This document shows, piece by piece, positions 19,427-27,816 of a stretch of 64,000 bases of DNA. The DNA lies in assembly GCA_032620915.1 (NCBI GenBank), contig CP136052.1, positions 30,001 to 94,000 on the forward strand, given 5' to 3'. This DNA is from Oscillospiraceae bacterium NTUH-002-81. GTDB lineage: Bacteria > Bacillota > Clostridia > Lachnospirales > Lachnospiraceae. Within the stretch, counting starts at the first letter, position 1. The number at the start of each line of letters is the position of its first letter. The translations under genes and the position numbers were made by a program. The notes under the pieces are model-generated. The model had not been told where the DNA came from, ran no database searches, and saw only the letters and a program-made list of their open reading frames with translations.

Positions 19427-20707
19427 ATGGATTATTCAATTAACACAAAATGTGTGCAAGCAGGTTATACTCCCGGCAATGGAGAGCCGAGACAGATTCC
19501 GATCATTCAGTCAACCACCTTCAAATACGATACCAGTGAGGATATGGGTAAGTTATTTGATCTGGAGGCATCCGGCTATTTCTATACCAGACTTCAGAAT
19601 CCAACCAATGACCATGTGGCGGCGAAGATCGCGGCACTGGAGGGTGGTACTGCAGGAATGCTTACTTCTTCCGGACAGGCGGCAAACTTTTTTGCCCTGT
19701 TTAACATCTGCGAGGCAGGCAGCCATATTGTCTCTTCCTCATCTATTTATGGCGGAACATACAATCTGATTTCCGTAACAATGAAGAAAATGGGCATTGA
19801 TGTAACGTTTGTGGATCCGGACTGTTCCGAAGAAGAGCTGAACGCAGCTTTCCGGGAGAATACAAGAGCGGTATTCGGGGAGTCCATTGCCAACCCGGCG
19901 CTGACGGTACTGGATATTGAAAAGTTCGCAAAAGCAGCCCATGCCCATGGTGTACCGCTGATCGTGGATAATACTTTTCCCACACCGGTAAACCTGCGGC
20001 CGATTGAGTGGGGGGCAGATATTGTAACGCATTCTACTACAAAATACATGGATGGTCATGGAGCTGCTGTGGGTGGTGCAATTGTAGACAGCGGCAAATT
20101 TGACTGGATGGCCCACGCAGACAAGTTTCCGGGACTGTGTACGCCTGATGAGTCCTATCATGGCATTACTTATGCAGAGAAATTCGGCAAAGAGGGGGCA
20201 TTTATCACGAAATGTACATCCCAGCTTATGCGTGACCTGGGCTGCATTCAGTCCCCACAGAATGCGTTTATCCTGAATCTGGGACTGGAATCCCTGCATG
20301 TGCGCATGCCGAGACATGTGGAAAACGGTCAGGCAGTGGCTGAATTTCTGGAAAGCCAGGAGAAGGTGGCGTTCGTCAACTACCCCGGCCTGCCCTCCAA
20401 TAAATACTATCAGGTGGCGCAGAAATACATGCCCAACGGCGGCTGCGGCGTCGTTTCCTTCGAGTTAAAGGGCGGAAGAGCAGCGGCAGAGAAGTTCATG
20501 AAAAATCTGAAGCTGGCAGCCATCGAGACCCATGTGGCCGATGCCAGAACGTGCTGTCTGAACCCAGCAACCTCCACCCACCGGCAGATGAACGATGAGC
20601 AGCTGGCTGTAGCAGGCATCCCGGCAGGGCTGATCCGGATTTCCTGCGGCCTGGAGGACAAAAAAGACCTCATCGCAGACATTGCTCAGGCGCTGGAGGC
20701 GATCTAA
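19427..20707 (+). CDS. metY: O-acetylhomoserine sulfhydrylase (copy 1)
   Basis: 426 aa PLP enzyme of the Cys/Met-metabolism family. It makes homocysteine from O-acetylhomoserine and sulfide in the cytoplasm. The PLP lysine is in HSTTKYMDGHG; other family blocks are NPTNDHVAAKIAALEGG, VDNTFPTP and CCLNPATSTHRQ. The start at ATG 19427 has RBS GGAGG 6 nt upstream. A second paralogue lies at 25602; the two differ clearly, so they are not a recent duplication. No SAM riboswitch is apparent upstream. Confidence 0.9.
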   Translation: MDYSINTKCVQAGYTPGNGEPRQIPIIQSTTFKYDTSEDMGKLFDLEASGYFYTRLQNPTNDHVAAKIAALEGGTAGMLTSSGQAANFFALFNICEAGSHIVSSSSIYGGTYNLISVTMKKMGIDVTFVDPDCSEEELNAAFRENTRAVFGESIANPALTVLDIEKFAKAAHAHGVPLIVDNTFPTPVNLRPIEWGADIVTHSTTKYMDGHGAAVGGAIVDSGKFDWMAHADKFPGLCTPDESYHGITYAEKFGKEGAFITKCTSQLMRDLGCIQSPQNAFILNLGLESLHVRMPRHVENGQAVAEFLESQEKVAFVNYPGLPSNKYYQVAQKYMPNGGCGVVSFELKGGRAAAEKFMKNLKLAAIETHVADARTCCLNPATSTHRQMNDEQLAVAGIPAGLIRISCGLEDKKDLIADIAQALEAI

Positions 20708-20722
20708 GGACATAGAAAAATG

Positions 20723-20752
20723 ACGGTCTGTGTGAAATGCAGGCCGTTATTT
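20723..20752 (+). terminator. Terminator after metY copy 1
   Basis: Stem ACGGTCTG/CAGGCCGT (one G-T pair) followed by TATTTTAT. Confidence 0.75.
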
Positions 20753-20819
20753 TATGGGGAACTTTAGTCTTGGCACAGGGTTGTGAGGATGTTATGCTAT
20801 GGAAAAGGAGGGGATATAT

Positions 20820-21425
20820 ATGTACCAGTTGAACGTCATAGATGGAATGGGAATTGCGGGAAAGACCCGTTTCCTTAATCGGATTTCGCAGAAGGGCTGG
20901 CGGCTGACCGGTGGAAATGTGTGGTGCTTTTGCTGGGAAAAGGGCGAGCTGGAGCAGTATGCAGTCGTGCCGGACAGATATTTTACGCTGTCCTGGACGG
21001 AGGCCGGGGAGAAAGGCTGGGAACATGTGTGCACGGTGAATAAGACCAGCTATTATCGGGCAATCAAGGGACAGGAGCAGCAGCCCCTGTTGCAGCAGGA
21101 AAATCTGGATCTGAAAGAACAGCCGCAGTCGCAGTTCCTGTTGGTAGTGCTTTTGTGCGTAAGTGTTTTTTATGCCGGGAAAACATATCTGACAGAACAG
21201 CCGGTACTGGGTATTTTATATTGGGTAAGTTTTCTGATGGTAATATTGCATATACTGCTCAGAGCGATCATGGAAAGCCGTGATATTTCCCAGATAAGGG
21301 AAAATGGAAAGCCGCAGGAAGGATCGGCGACAGGATACCGGCTGCAGGAAGGCTTTGGCTGGGTAGAATGGGTGGCTAAGATCGTATTCCTTGCAGTTGT
21401 TGTTGTAAAACTGTTTCTGGAGTAG
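20820..21425 (+). CDS. DUF2812 family membrane protein
   Basis: 201 aa. The N-terminal 90 residues resemble DUF2812 (cytoplasmic, with RFLNRISQKGWRL and a repeated Trp/Tyr pattern), followed by two membrane helices around residues 100-150 and a short tail. In this family the gene often sits beside a PadR-type regulator; none is seen here. ATG 20820 has RBS GGAGGGG. Function unknown. Confidence 0.72.
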   Translation: MYQLNVIDGMGIAGKTRFLNRISQKGWRLTGGNVWCFCWEKGELEQYAVVPDRYFTLSWTEAGEKGWEHVCTVNKTSYYRAIKGQEQQPLLQQENLDLKEQPQSQFLLVVLLCVSVFYAGKTYLTEQPVLGILYWVSFLMVILHILLRAIMESRDISQIRENGKPQEGSATGYRLQEGFGWVEWVAKIVFLAVVVVKLFLE

Positions 21426-21552
21426 GAGGGGACTTTCGACGGCTGCGGGTGTTGGAGTTTCAATGGTTACAGGCGTTGGATTTGTGATTGTCTTTCCCGA
21501 TCTGCTGCTGTACAATGAAGAAAGTATGACAGCAGGAAAGGAGTATTACAAA

Positions 21553-22929
21553 ATGGAACAGTTTTCTTATAAAAGAACCAATGTATATGAAGTGGCAGAC
21601 GAAGTGCTGATGCAGGATATCTTTGCTTTTGCAGAGGAGTATAAAACATTTCTGGGAAAGGCAAAGACAGAGCGGGAAGCGTGCTCGTATGTGGAGGAGG
21701 AAGCGCAGCGGCAGGGCTATCGGCCTTTCCGGTTCGGTACTAAGCTGGCACCGGGAGATAAGGTGTATTACAATAACCGGGGAAAGAATATTTATCTGAT
21801 CCGGGTGGGCAGTCGGGATGTGGCCGAGGACGGCATCCGCATTGTGGGTGCGCACATCGACAGCCCGCGGATCGATCTGAAACAGATGCCGCTCTATGAG
21901 TCGGACGGCGTGGCACTGGGTAAGACCCACTACTACGGGGGCCTGCGCAAATACCAGTGGGCGGCAATTCCGCTGGCGCTGCACGGCGTGGTGGTGTTGA
22001 AGGACGGCAGTGTGCTGACTGTGAAGATCGGCGAGGATGCGGCGGATCCGGTGTTTTACATTAGTGATCTTCTGCCCCATCTAGCGGCCAAGCAGAATAA
22101 GAAACCGTTGGGCGAGGCCATTGAGGGTGAGGATCTGAATATCTGGTTTGGCAATATCCCTTATCAGGCAGCGGACAATGATAAAGACAAGACGGTGAAA
22201 AACAACCTGCTCCATATTTTTAAGGAAAAATACGGCATCGAGGAGGCAGATTTCCTGAGCGCAGAGCTTTCCCTCGTTCCGGCATTCCAGCCCTCCGATG
22301 TGGGCCTGGATCGCTCCCTCATCGGCGGCTATGGCCATGACGACAGGGTGTGCGCCTATGCGGCCCAGAAAGCCATGTTTGACGAGACTTCCCCGGAGCA
22401 CACGGTGATGGTCGTTCTGGTGGATAAGGAAGAAATCGGCAGCGAGGGCACCACCAGCATCCAGAGCGCCCTGTTTACAGACCTCATCGACGCCATTGCG
22501 GCTTCTTTCGGTGCGTCTTCGGCAGCCGTGCGCGCGGTGTCCAAGTGCATTTCCGCGGATGTGGATGCGGCCTTTGATCCCAACTATCCGTCCGTCAGCG
22601 AGAAAAACAACGCGTTTTATCTGTCCTGCGGCGCAGGCATGATGAAATTCACCGGTGTGCGCGGCAAGGGCAATTCCAGCGACGCGGATGCGGAGTACAT
22701 CGCTTTCCTGCGGAAGATTTTCGATGAAAACGGCGTTATCTGGCAGACCGGTGAGCTGGGCAAGGTAGATTTCGGCGGCGGCGGAACCATCGCCAAATTC
22801 GTGGCCCAGATGAACATTGACACCATCGACCTGGGCGTGCCGGTGATCTCCATGCATTCACCCTATGAGGTGATCTCCAAGGCCGATCTGTATGAAAACT
22901 ACCTGGCATTCCGGGCGTTCCTTAAGTAA
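21553..22929 (+). CDS. M18 family aminopeptidase
   Basis: 458 aa metallo-aminopeptidase. Family blocks are VGAHIDSPRIDLKQMP (His and Asp ligands), GHDDRVCAY, and VVLVDKEEIGSEGTTS with the catalytic Glu pair, ending with PVISMHSPYEVISKADLY. It removes N-terminal residues, often acidic, from peptides in the cytoplasm. The start at 21553 (MEQFSYKRT) is chosen because AAAGGAG lies 9 nt upstream; the frame is open from 21463. Confidence 0.93.
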   Translation: MEQFSYKRTNVYEVADEVLMQDIFAFAEEYKTFLGKAKTEREACSYVEEEAQRQGYRPFRFGTKLAPGDKVYYNNRGKNIYLIRVGSRDVAEDGIRIVGAHIDSPRIDLKQMPLYESDGVALGKTHYYGGLRKYQWAAIPLALHGVVVLKDGSVLTVKIGEDAADPVFYISDLLPHLAAKQNKKPLGEAIEGEDLNIWFGNIPYQAADNDKDKTVKNNLLHIFKEKYGIEEADFLSAELSLVPAFQPSDVGLDRSLIGGYGHDDRVCAYAAQKAMFDETSPEHTVMVVLVDKEEIGSEGTTSIQSALFTDLIDAIAASFGASSAAVRAVSKCISADVDAAFDPNYPSVSEKNNAFYLSCGAGMMKFTGVRGKGNSSDADAEYIAFLRKIFDENGVIWQTGELGKVDFGGGGTIAKFVAQMNIDTIDLGVPVISMHSPYEVISKADLYENYLAFRAFLK

Positions 22930-22935
22930 AAACCC

Positions 22936-23124
22936 AGATGCCTTACAGAAAGAGAATGATGCCTTTCGAATTGCTCCGTACGTTGTACTCCCGCAATTCT
23001 CCCCCACATTCGGATATCGTTCGACATGCGTCGAACTTTTATCCTCATATTGGGGCGGGTCTCAAGTTCAAAAGTTTTATTGTGCAAGCACAACCGTCTT
23101 TTGGACCTTTCGACCCTGGCATCT
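22936..23124 (+). repeat. Dispersed structured repeat, copy A
   Basis: A 189-bp intergenic element. Outer arms AGATGCC (22936) and GGCATCT (23118) are complementary. Inside lie stem GAATTG/CAATTC with inner GTAC/GTAC around a conserved CTCC/TCCCG internal loop, hairpin TTCGAC-ATGC-GTCGAA (23020-23035), and a long hairpin GTTCAAAAG/CTTTTGGAC tipped by TTGTGC-AA-GCACAA (23080-23093). The same plan recurs at 60772 and, reversed, at 63299, with compensatory changes. Confidence 0.85.
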
Positions 23125-23203
23125 ATAACATAATTTCTACATAAAGGAAAAGCAGATTTCATATATCCTCTTTACAATGAAAGACAGTAAGGAGGAGAAA
23201 CAG

Positions 23204-23446
23204 ATGCGTTATTTATATGAAAAAGCAGATCATTTACACGATAAATGCAAGATCAGCACCAATACGATATTTCTCCTGTACACGATCGCAGCATCGTTTG
23301 TGATCGGATTTGCCGTGATGACGGTGGGAGCGCTGGCTACAGGACATCCGCTGGGAGAGAGCCTGATGCTGATTATGGTCGGAGCGCTTTATATCAGCGC
23401 GGGGCTTGGATTTTTCGGAGGCGTGCTGTATCTGATGCGGCGCTGA
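23204..23446 (+). CDS. Small two-helix membrane protein
   Basis: 80 aa. A charged N-terminus (YLYEKADHLHDKCKIS) is followed by two hydrophobic helices with the turn GALATGHPLGE. No family recognised. A strong RBS (AAGGAGG) 8 nt before ATG 23204 supports translation. It stands alone between the dispersed repeat and the Rrf2 gene. Confidence 0.7.
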   Translation: MRYLYEKADHLHDKCKISTNTIFLLYTIAASFVIGFAVMTVGALATGHPLGESLMLIMVGALYISAGLGFFGGVLYLMRR

Positions 23447-23548
23447 TCCGGGAAAACACGATAAAAGAATATGAGATACCCCTTTGGGAGGTGCGGGAAG
23501 AGATTCCTGTGCCTCCTTTTTGCATGCCCTTGTCATCCGCGCTATTCT

Positions 23549-23571
23549 GCAGTTCACGCGCGCCATTCGCA
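23549..23571 (+). repeat. Short dispersed repeat, copy 1
   Basis: A 23-bp stretch, GCAGTTCA followed by CGCGCGCCATTCGCA, matches 51519-51541 at 21 of 23 positions. Both copies are intergenic, just behind a gene. Confidence 0.5.
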
Positions 23572-23590
23572 AAACTGTATCCCTGTAAAT

Positions 23591-23601
23591 ATATAGGAAA
23601 A
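23591..23601 (+). promoter_or_regulatory. Putative Rrf2 operator box (rrf2 promoter)
   Basis: ATATAGGAAAA, identical to boxes at 24216 and 25556. Here it forms an inverted repeat with TTTTTTCCTAT about 9 bp further on, just before the rrf2-like gene's promoter region (TATGAT near 23630). Confidence 0.55.
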
Positions 23602-23701
23602 AGAGGTTGCTTTTTTCCTATCAGGATAGTATGATATAAGAAACGAATGAAAAAACCGAGAAAATCTCAAAAGACTATATAAGGTAAGGAAGGGATATCA
23701 T

Positions 23702-24136
23702 ATGAAAATTTCAACGAAGGGAAGATATGCGCTGCGGCTCATGCTGGATATTGCGCTCCACGATACAGATGAACCCGTGCGGGTGAAGGACATTGCAAAG
23801 CGGCAGGACATTTCTGTGAAATATCTGGAGCAGATCATTTCCGTGCTTGTGCGGGCGGAATACCTGCGGAGCATCCGCGGTCCCCAGGGCGGTTATCGGC
23901 TGACGAAAAAGCCGGAGGATTACAAGGTAGGCATGATTCTGCGGCTGACAGAAGGCAGCCTGGCGCCGGTGGACTGCCTCATGGGCGAGGACAACGACTG
24001 CTCCCGGGCATCAGAGTGCGTGACACTGCGGTTGTGGAAGGAGCTGGATCAGGCCATCAAGAGCGTGGTGGACAAATATACGCTGGCTGATCTCATCGAG
24101 TGGCACCAGGAAATGGGAAACGACTACGTGATCTAA
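23702..24136 (+). CDS. Rrf2 family regulator (CymR/IscR-like)
   Basis: 144 aa. A winged helix spans residues 1-60 (STKGRYALRLMLDIALHD and GPQGGYRLTKKPEDYKVG are diagnostic). Three cysteines in DCLMGEDNDCSRASECVT are spaced like IscR's iron-sulfur ligands (here C-x7-C-x5-C). It may therefore sense Fe-S status, or act as a CymR-type cysteine regulator with the adjacent CysK, as in Bacillus where CymR works together with CysK. Matching 11-bp boxes precede this gene, the cysK leader and metY copy 2. Confidence 0.92.
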   Translation: MKISTKGRYALRLMLDIALHDTDEPVRVKDIAKRQDISVKYLEQIISVLVRAEYLRSIRGPQGGYRLTKKPEDYKVGMILRLTEGSLAPVDCLMGEDNDCSRASECVTLRLWKELDQAIKSVVDKYTLADLIEWHQEMGNDYVI

Positions 24137-24165
24137 CAGTTCACGCAGATTTTAAAAAAAAGGTA

Positions 24166-24195
24166 TTGACAAATCCAGAAAAAAGGAAATACAAT
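24166..24195 (+). promoter_or_regulatory. Promoter of the leader peptide-cysK unit
   Basis: TTGACA (24166-24171) and TACAAT (24190-24195), 18 bp apart. Confidence 0.7.
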
Positions 24196-24215
24196 CTACT
24201 TAATTCCTACGGAAC

Positions 24216-24226
24216 ATATAGGAAAA
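24216..24226 (+). promoter_or_regulatory. Putative Rrf2 operator box (cysK leader)
   Basis: ATATAGGAAAA sits about 20 bp behind the -10 box. It pairs in inverted orientation with TTCCTA at 24203, a suitable roadblock or operator position. Confidence 0.55.
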
Positions 24227-24279
24227 CAAAACTTAGTAGGAAAGCAAGAGAATACAAATTAAGAAAAGAGGAGATGCAT

Positions 24280-24381
24280 ATGAGGTATAAGGCACAGAGC
24301 AGTACGGATCGTTGTTGGATGCAGCGAATGTGTAGCGGCAAGATGGATGCAGCCGTCATGTGCAGCTGCCTGAACAGATAA
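24280..24381 (+). CDS. Cysteine-containing leader peptide upstream of cysK
   Basis: A 33-aa frame with RBS GAGGAG 6 nt upstream of ATG 24280 (an alternative ATG at 24274 is out of frame). Residues include four Cys, ending AAVMCSCLNR, so two Cys codons sit a few codons before the stop. It ends 68 nt before cysK. The position between promoter and cysK and the late Cys codons suggest a cysteine-responsive leader peptide. No clear terminator hairpin is visible in the gap, so control, if any, may act on cysK translation. It may instead be a small Cys-rich protein. Confidence 0.55.
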   Translation: MRYKAQSSTDRCWMQRMCSGKMDAAVMCSCLNR

Positions 24382-24449
24382 AGCAACCGATGGTAAATGG
24401 GATCATATGAAAAAATCAGATTTGAAAAAAGGAAAGGATGGAACAAACA

Positions 24450-25379
24450 ATGGCTATTTATAAAGGAACATTAGGACTGATTGGAAATACACCTCTGGTT
24501 GAGGCAGTGAATATTGAGAAGAAATACGACCTGAAAGCAAGACTTCTGGTGAAGCTGGAGTATTTTAACCCGGCAGGAAGCGTAAAGGACCGTATCGCCA
24601 AGGCGATGATTGAGGATGCAGAAGAGCGCGGCCAGTTAAAGCCCGGCTCCGTCATCATCGAGCCCACTTCCGGTAACACCGGTATCGGCCTGGCAGCCAT
24701 CGCAGCAGCCAAGGGCTACCGCGTGATCCTCACCATGCCGGAGACCATGAGCGTGGAGCGCAGAAACATCCTGAAAGCTTACGGTGCAGAGATTGTTCTG
24801 ACAGACGGCGCCAAGGGCATGAAGGGGGCCATCGCCAAGGCAGATGAGCTGGCAGCAACCATTGAGAACAGCTTCATCCCGGGACAGTTCAACAACCCGG
24901 CAAACCCGAAGGTTCACAGAGAGACCACCGGCCCGGAGATCTGGAATGACACCGAGGGTGCTGTTGACATTTTCGTAGCTGGTGTTGGTACCGGCGGAAC
25001 CGTAACCGGTATCGGTGAGTTCTTGAAGAGCAAGAAGCCGGAAGTGAAGATCGTGGCTGTTGAGCCTGCAACTTCCCCGGTGCTTTCCGAAGGAAAATCC
25101 GGCCCGCACAAGATTCAGGGTATCGGCGCAGGATTTGTTCCGGAAGTGCTGAACACACAGATTTATGACGAGATCATCCCTGTGGAGAACGAGAAAGCTT
25201 TCGAGACATCCAAGGAGCTGACAAGAACCGAGGGCGTCCTCACCGGTATTTCTTCCGGTGCAGCCCTGTACGCAGCACTGCAGCTGGCACAGCGTCCGGA
25301 GAATGAGGGCAAGACCATCGTGGCACTGCTTCCCGACAGCGGAGACCGATATTATTCCACACCTCTGTTTACAGAGTAA
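24450..25379 (+). CDS. cysK: Cysteine synthase (O-acetylserine sulfhydrylase)
   Basis: 309 aa PLP enzyme converting O-acetylserine and sulfide to cysteine. The PLP lysine is in [11 protein letters not shown], the substrate loop [12 protein letters not shown], and the phosphate loop [12 protein letters not shown]. The start is taken at ATG 24450 (MAIYKGTLG) from family alignment; ATG 24438, four codons earlier, is possible and has GGAAAGG directly before it. Codon use is richer in GC than in the leader. It belongs to the cluster rrf2, leader, cysK, metY. Confidence 0.96.
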   Translation: MAIYKGTLGLIGNTPLVEAVNIEKKYDLKARLLVKLEYFNPAGSVKDRIAKAMIEDAEERGQLKPGSVIIEPTSGNTGIGLAAIAAAKGYRVILTMPETMSVERRNILKAYGAEIVLTDGAKGMKGAIAKADELAATIENSFIPGQFNNPANPKVHRETTGPEIWNDTEGAVDIFVAGVGTGGTVTGIGEFLKSKKPEVKIVAVEPATSPVLSEGKSGPHKIQGIGAGFVPEVLNTQIYDEIIPVENEKAFETSKELTRTEGVLTGISSGAALYAALQLAQRPENEGKTIVALLPDSGDRYYSTPLFTE

Positions 25380-25391
25380 GAGGCGGAAGGG

Positions 25392-25510
25392 CTAAATATC
25401 ATTTGTGTTTGCACAATCGCGGGAAAAGGCTTCGTGATGTATTTTCCCATGAACATAAAAGCAAAGCACTATTTCACAGTATGTGGATAGCGGAGCATGC
25501 ATGGTGAGCG
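25392..25510 (-). repeat. Dispersed structured repeat, decayed copy D
   Basis: Read on the minus strand it keeps CATACTGTGAAATAGTGC, CTTTTATGTTCATG and the tip ATTGTGCAAACACAAA, which align with the middle and right parts of copy B. The left stem with the CTCC/TCCC loop is mostly lost. It fills the cysK-metY gap. Confidence 0.55.
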
Positions 25511-25555
25511 TGTGAAGCACGGAATAATTTGAGAGATAAAGATAAGAAAATAATG

Positions 25556-25566
25556 ATATAGGAAAA
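25556..25566 (+). promoter_or_regulatory. Putative Rrf2 operator box (metY copy 2)
   Basis: ATATAGGAAAA, 36 bp before the metY start, is the third exact occurrence of this 11-mer within 2 kb. Confidence 0.5.
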
Positions 25567-25601
25567 GTAAAAGTAATATTAAAAAATGGAGGATATATAA
25601 A

Positions 25602-26912
25602 ATGGGTGAAAAAATTAAGAGAGCAGACAGAAAATTCAAATTTGAGACATTACAGCTTCATGTGGGACAGGAGAATCCGGATCCGGTCACTGACGCAAGA
25701 GCCGTGCCGATCTACCAGACCTCTTCCTATGTATTCCGCAACTGCGACCATGCAGAGGCCAGATTCGGCCTGGCAGATGCCGGCAACATTTACGGCCGTC
25801 TGACCAACCCCACCGAGGATGTTTTTGAGCAGAGAATCGCAGCCTTAGAGGGCGGCGTTGCAGCACTGGCTGTTGCATCCGGTGCAGCTGCCATTGCATA
25901 CACCATCGAGAACCTGGCACACAACGGCGATCATATCGTTGCTGCTGAAAATATTTACGGCGGTACTTACAATCTGCTGGCACATACCCTGCCGGAGTAC
26001 GGCATCACCGCTGATTTCGTAGATCCTTTCGAGGAAGGCGCTTTTGAGAAAGCCATCAAAGAGAACACTAAGGCAATTTTCATCGAGACACTGGGCAACC
26101 CCAACTCCGATGTGGTAGATATCGAGAAGGTGGCAAAGATCGCGCATGCGCACAAGATCCCGCTGGTTGTAGACAATACGTTCGCAACCCCTTATCTGGT
26201 ACGCCCGATTGAGTACGGCGCAGACATCGTGGTACATTCCGCAACCAAGTTCATCGGCGGCCACGGAACAACCATTGGCGGCGTTATCGTAGACAGCGGT
26301 AAGTTTGACTGGGAGGCATCCGGCAAGTTCCCGTCTCTCACAGAGCCCAACCCCAGCTACCACGGCATCAGCTTCACCAAGGCAGTTGGCCCGGCAGCAT
26401 TTGTCACCAAGATTCGTGCGATCCTGCTGCGTGACACAGGAGCAACCATTTCTCCGTTCCATGCATTCATTTTCCTGCAGGGCCTGGAGACACTGTCCCT
26501 GCGCGTAGAGCGTCATGTACAGAACGCATTAAAGGTGGTAGAGTACCTGAACAACCATCCGCAGGTAGAGCGCGTACATCATCCTTCTGTTACCGATGAT
26601 CCGGAGCAGCAGGCATTATATAAGAAATATTTCCCGAATGGCGGCGGTTCCATTTTCACCTTCGAGATCAAGGGCGACGAGAAGAAAGCCCGCGACTTCA
26701 TCGACAATCTGGAGCTGTTCTCCCTGCTGGCAAACGTGGCAGATGTGAAGTCCCTGGTCATCCATCCGGCTTCCACCACCCATTCCCAGCTGAACGAGGA
26801 GGAGTTAAAGGAGCAGGGTATCTACAAGAATACCATCCGTCTCTCCATCGGAACGGAGAATATTGACGATATCATCCAGGATCTGGATGAGGCGTTCAAG
26901 GCGATCCAGTAA
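25602..26912 (+). CDS. metY: O-acetylhomoserine sulfhydrylase (copy 2)
   Basis: 436 aa. It opens like classical MetY (FKFETLQLHVGQENPDP) and has PLP lysine motif HSATKFIGGHGTTIGG, VDNTFATPYLVRP and VIHPASTTHSQL. It makes homocysteine from O-acetylhomoserine and sulfide. RBS GGAGG lies about 10 nt upstream. It looks like the main MetY; copy 1 at 19427 is a more distant relative. The upstream 11-bp box shared with rrf2 and cysK links it to sulfur control. Confidence 0.94.
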   Translation: MGEKIKRADRKFKFETLQLHVGQENPDPVTDARAVPIYQTSSYVFRNCDHAEARFGLADAGNIYGRLTNPTEDVFEQRIAALEGGVAALAVASGAAAIAYTIENLAHNGDHIVAAENIYGGTYNLLAHTLPEYGITADFVDPFEEGAFEKAIKENTKAIFIETLGNPNSDVVDIEKVAKIAHAHKIPLVVDNTFATPYLVRPIEYGADIVVHSATKFIGGHGTTIGGVIVDSGKFDWEASGKFPSLTEPNPSYHGISFTKAVGPAAFVTKIRAILLRDTGATISPFHAFIFLQGLETLSLRVERHVQNALKVVEYLNNHPQVERVHHPSVTDDPEQQALYKKYFPNGGGSIFTFEIKGDEKKARDFIDNLELFSLLANVADVKSLVIHPASTTHSQLNEEELKEQGIYKNTIRLSIGTENIDDIIQDLDEAFKAIQ

Positions 26913-26956
26913 TATTCGCCTACATCATTATTTTCATATTACCCATATATACCTCA

Positions 26957-27007
26957 GAAAAAGAGCTGACGCGACGCAGAGCAATCTGTGACGCGGAGGC
27001 TCTTTTC
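26957..27007 (+). terminator. Terminator after metY copy 2
   Basis: A long stem starting AAAAAGAGC and ending GGCTCTTTT with an inner CGCAGAG/CTGTG arm. Confidence 0.8.
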
Positions 27008-27024
27008 ATTTCATATGAGACAAA

Positions 27025-27059
27025 TGAAAAAGAAAAGAGACTGCCTAGTACAGACAGTC
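27025..27059 (-). terminator. Terminator for the HD-domain gene
   Basis: On the minus strand GACTGTC and GGCAGTC pair around a 7-nt loop, followed by CTCTTTTCTTTTTC. It lies about 68 bp past the HD gene stop. Confidence 0.7.
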
Positions 27060-27126
27060 CTTTTCGGTCGTTCTGCCACCCACAGAATATAAATGTAAAA
27101 GGTGGTAATTTTTTTGATAAATGATA

Positions 27127-27621
27127 TTAAGCGGGCAGAATGGTAATCCGTCCTTCTCTTGCCAGCGCAATGTCCACGTGGAAGAATTCCACGGAAGCGC
27201 ACACCTTATCGGTAAACGTGAGCAGCCAGGCCTCTCTGCTGGTGGGCACAGGCCCCAGAGGGAACATGTGGGACAGGATTGCCTTACGCTCCTTCTCGGA
27301 AATGTCAAAGCGCTCTGCACTGTTCTTCGCAGCTGTCCGCGGGTGGTCAAAGGCCATCAGCTTGCCGGAGGGGGTATCCTCGCCGTATGCGTATAAGAAA
27401 AAGTCATGCAGCAGACCTGCTCTTGCGGCTGCGGTCGCGTCCCATCCCAGCTTTCTGGCGATCAGCCAGGAAATATAGGAGACGTTGATGCTGTGCATCA
27501 GTCTGGTTGTCTTTCTGTGCTGCCGGTACAGACTTAATTTCTGAAATTCTGTGTCTTCCAAAATATCACGGACAAGCGCAAGAAATTCCTGCTCAATATC
27601 ACCGGAGACTGTAATGTCCAT
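27127..27621 (-). CDS. HD-domain protein
   Basis: 164 aa. Histidine/aspartate metal motifs are HSINVSY (about residue 43) and GLLHDFFLY (about 69), with a later His in LSHMFPLG. It is a short HD hydrolase-like protein of the kind annotated as HDIG-domain proteins, possibly a phosphohydrolase. The substrate cannot be told. It is convergent to metY copy 2 and divergent from sigV. Confidence 0.85.
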   Translation of the reverse strand: MDITVSGDIEQEFLALVRDILEDTEFQKLSLYRQHRKTTRLMHSINVSYISWLIARKLGWDATAAARAGLLHDFFLYAYGEDTPSGKLMAFDHPRTAAKNSAERFDISEKERKAILSHMFPLGPVPTSREAWLLTFTDKVCASVEFFHVDIALAREGRITILPA

Positions 27622-27751
27622 CGGTAATCACATCCTTTCCGTTCATAAGAAGAAAATCTTCTGTTACTATCAGTATGACTTTATGGTAACCAAAAGTCAA
27701 TCGGGTAATTGCAATCATCATAAAAATTTAAGAAATTAAAAAAAAGAAAAG

Positions 27752-27778
27752 TGAAACTATTTTTTCGGTTTCGTGGTC
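27752..27778 (+). promoter_or_regulatory. Candidate autoregulated ECF promoter of sigV
   Basis: TGAAAC (27752-27757) and CGTGGTC (27772-27778) resemble the -35/-10 pair used by ECF sigma factors. They lie 39 bp before the sigma gene. Autoregulation is inferred. Confidence 0.5.
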
Positions 27779-27816
27779 TAATATATGTAGCTACAAAGAA
27801 ATACGAGGTGGTAGAC

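Noticed and set aside
21740..22857. Long minus-strand frames opposite the M18 aminopeptidase
   Set aside because: Shadow frames of a GC-rich gene whose plus-strand product has clear catalytic motifs.
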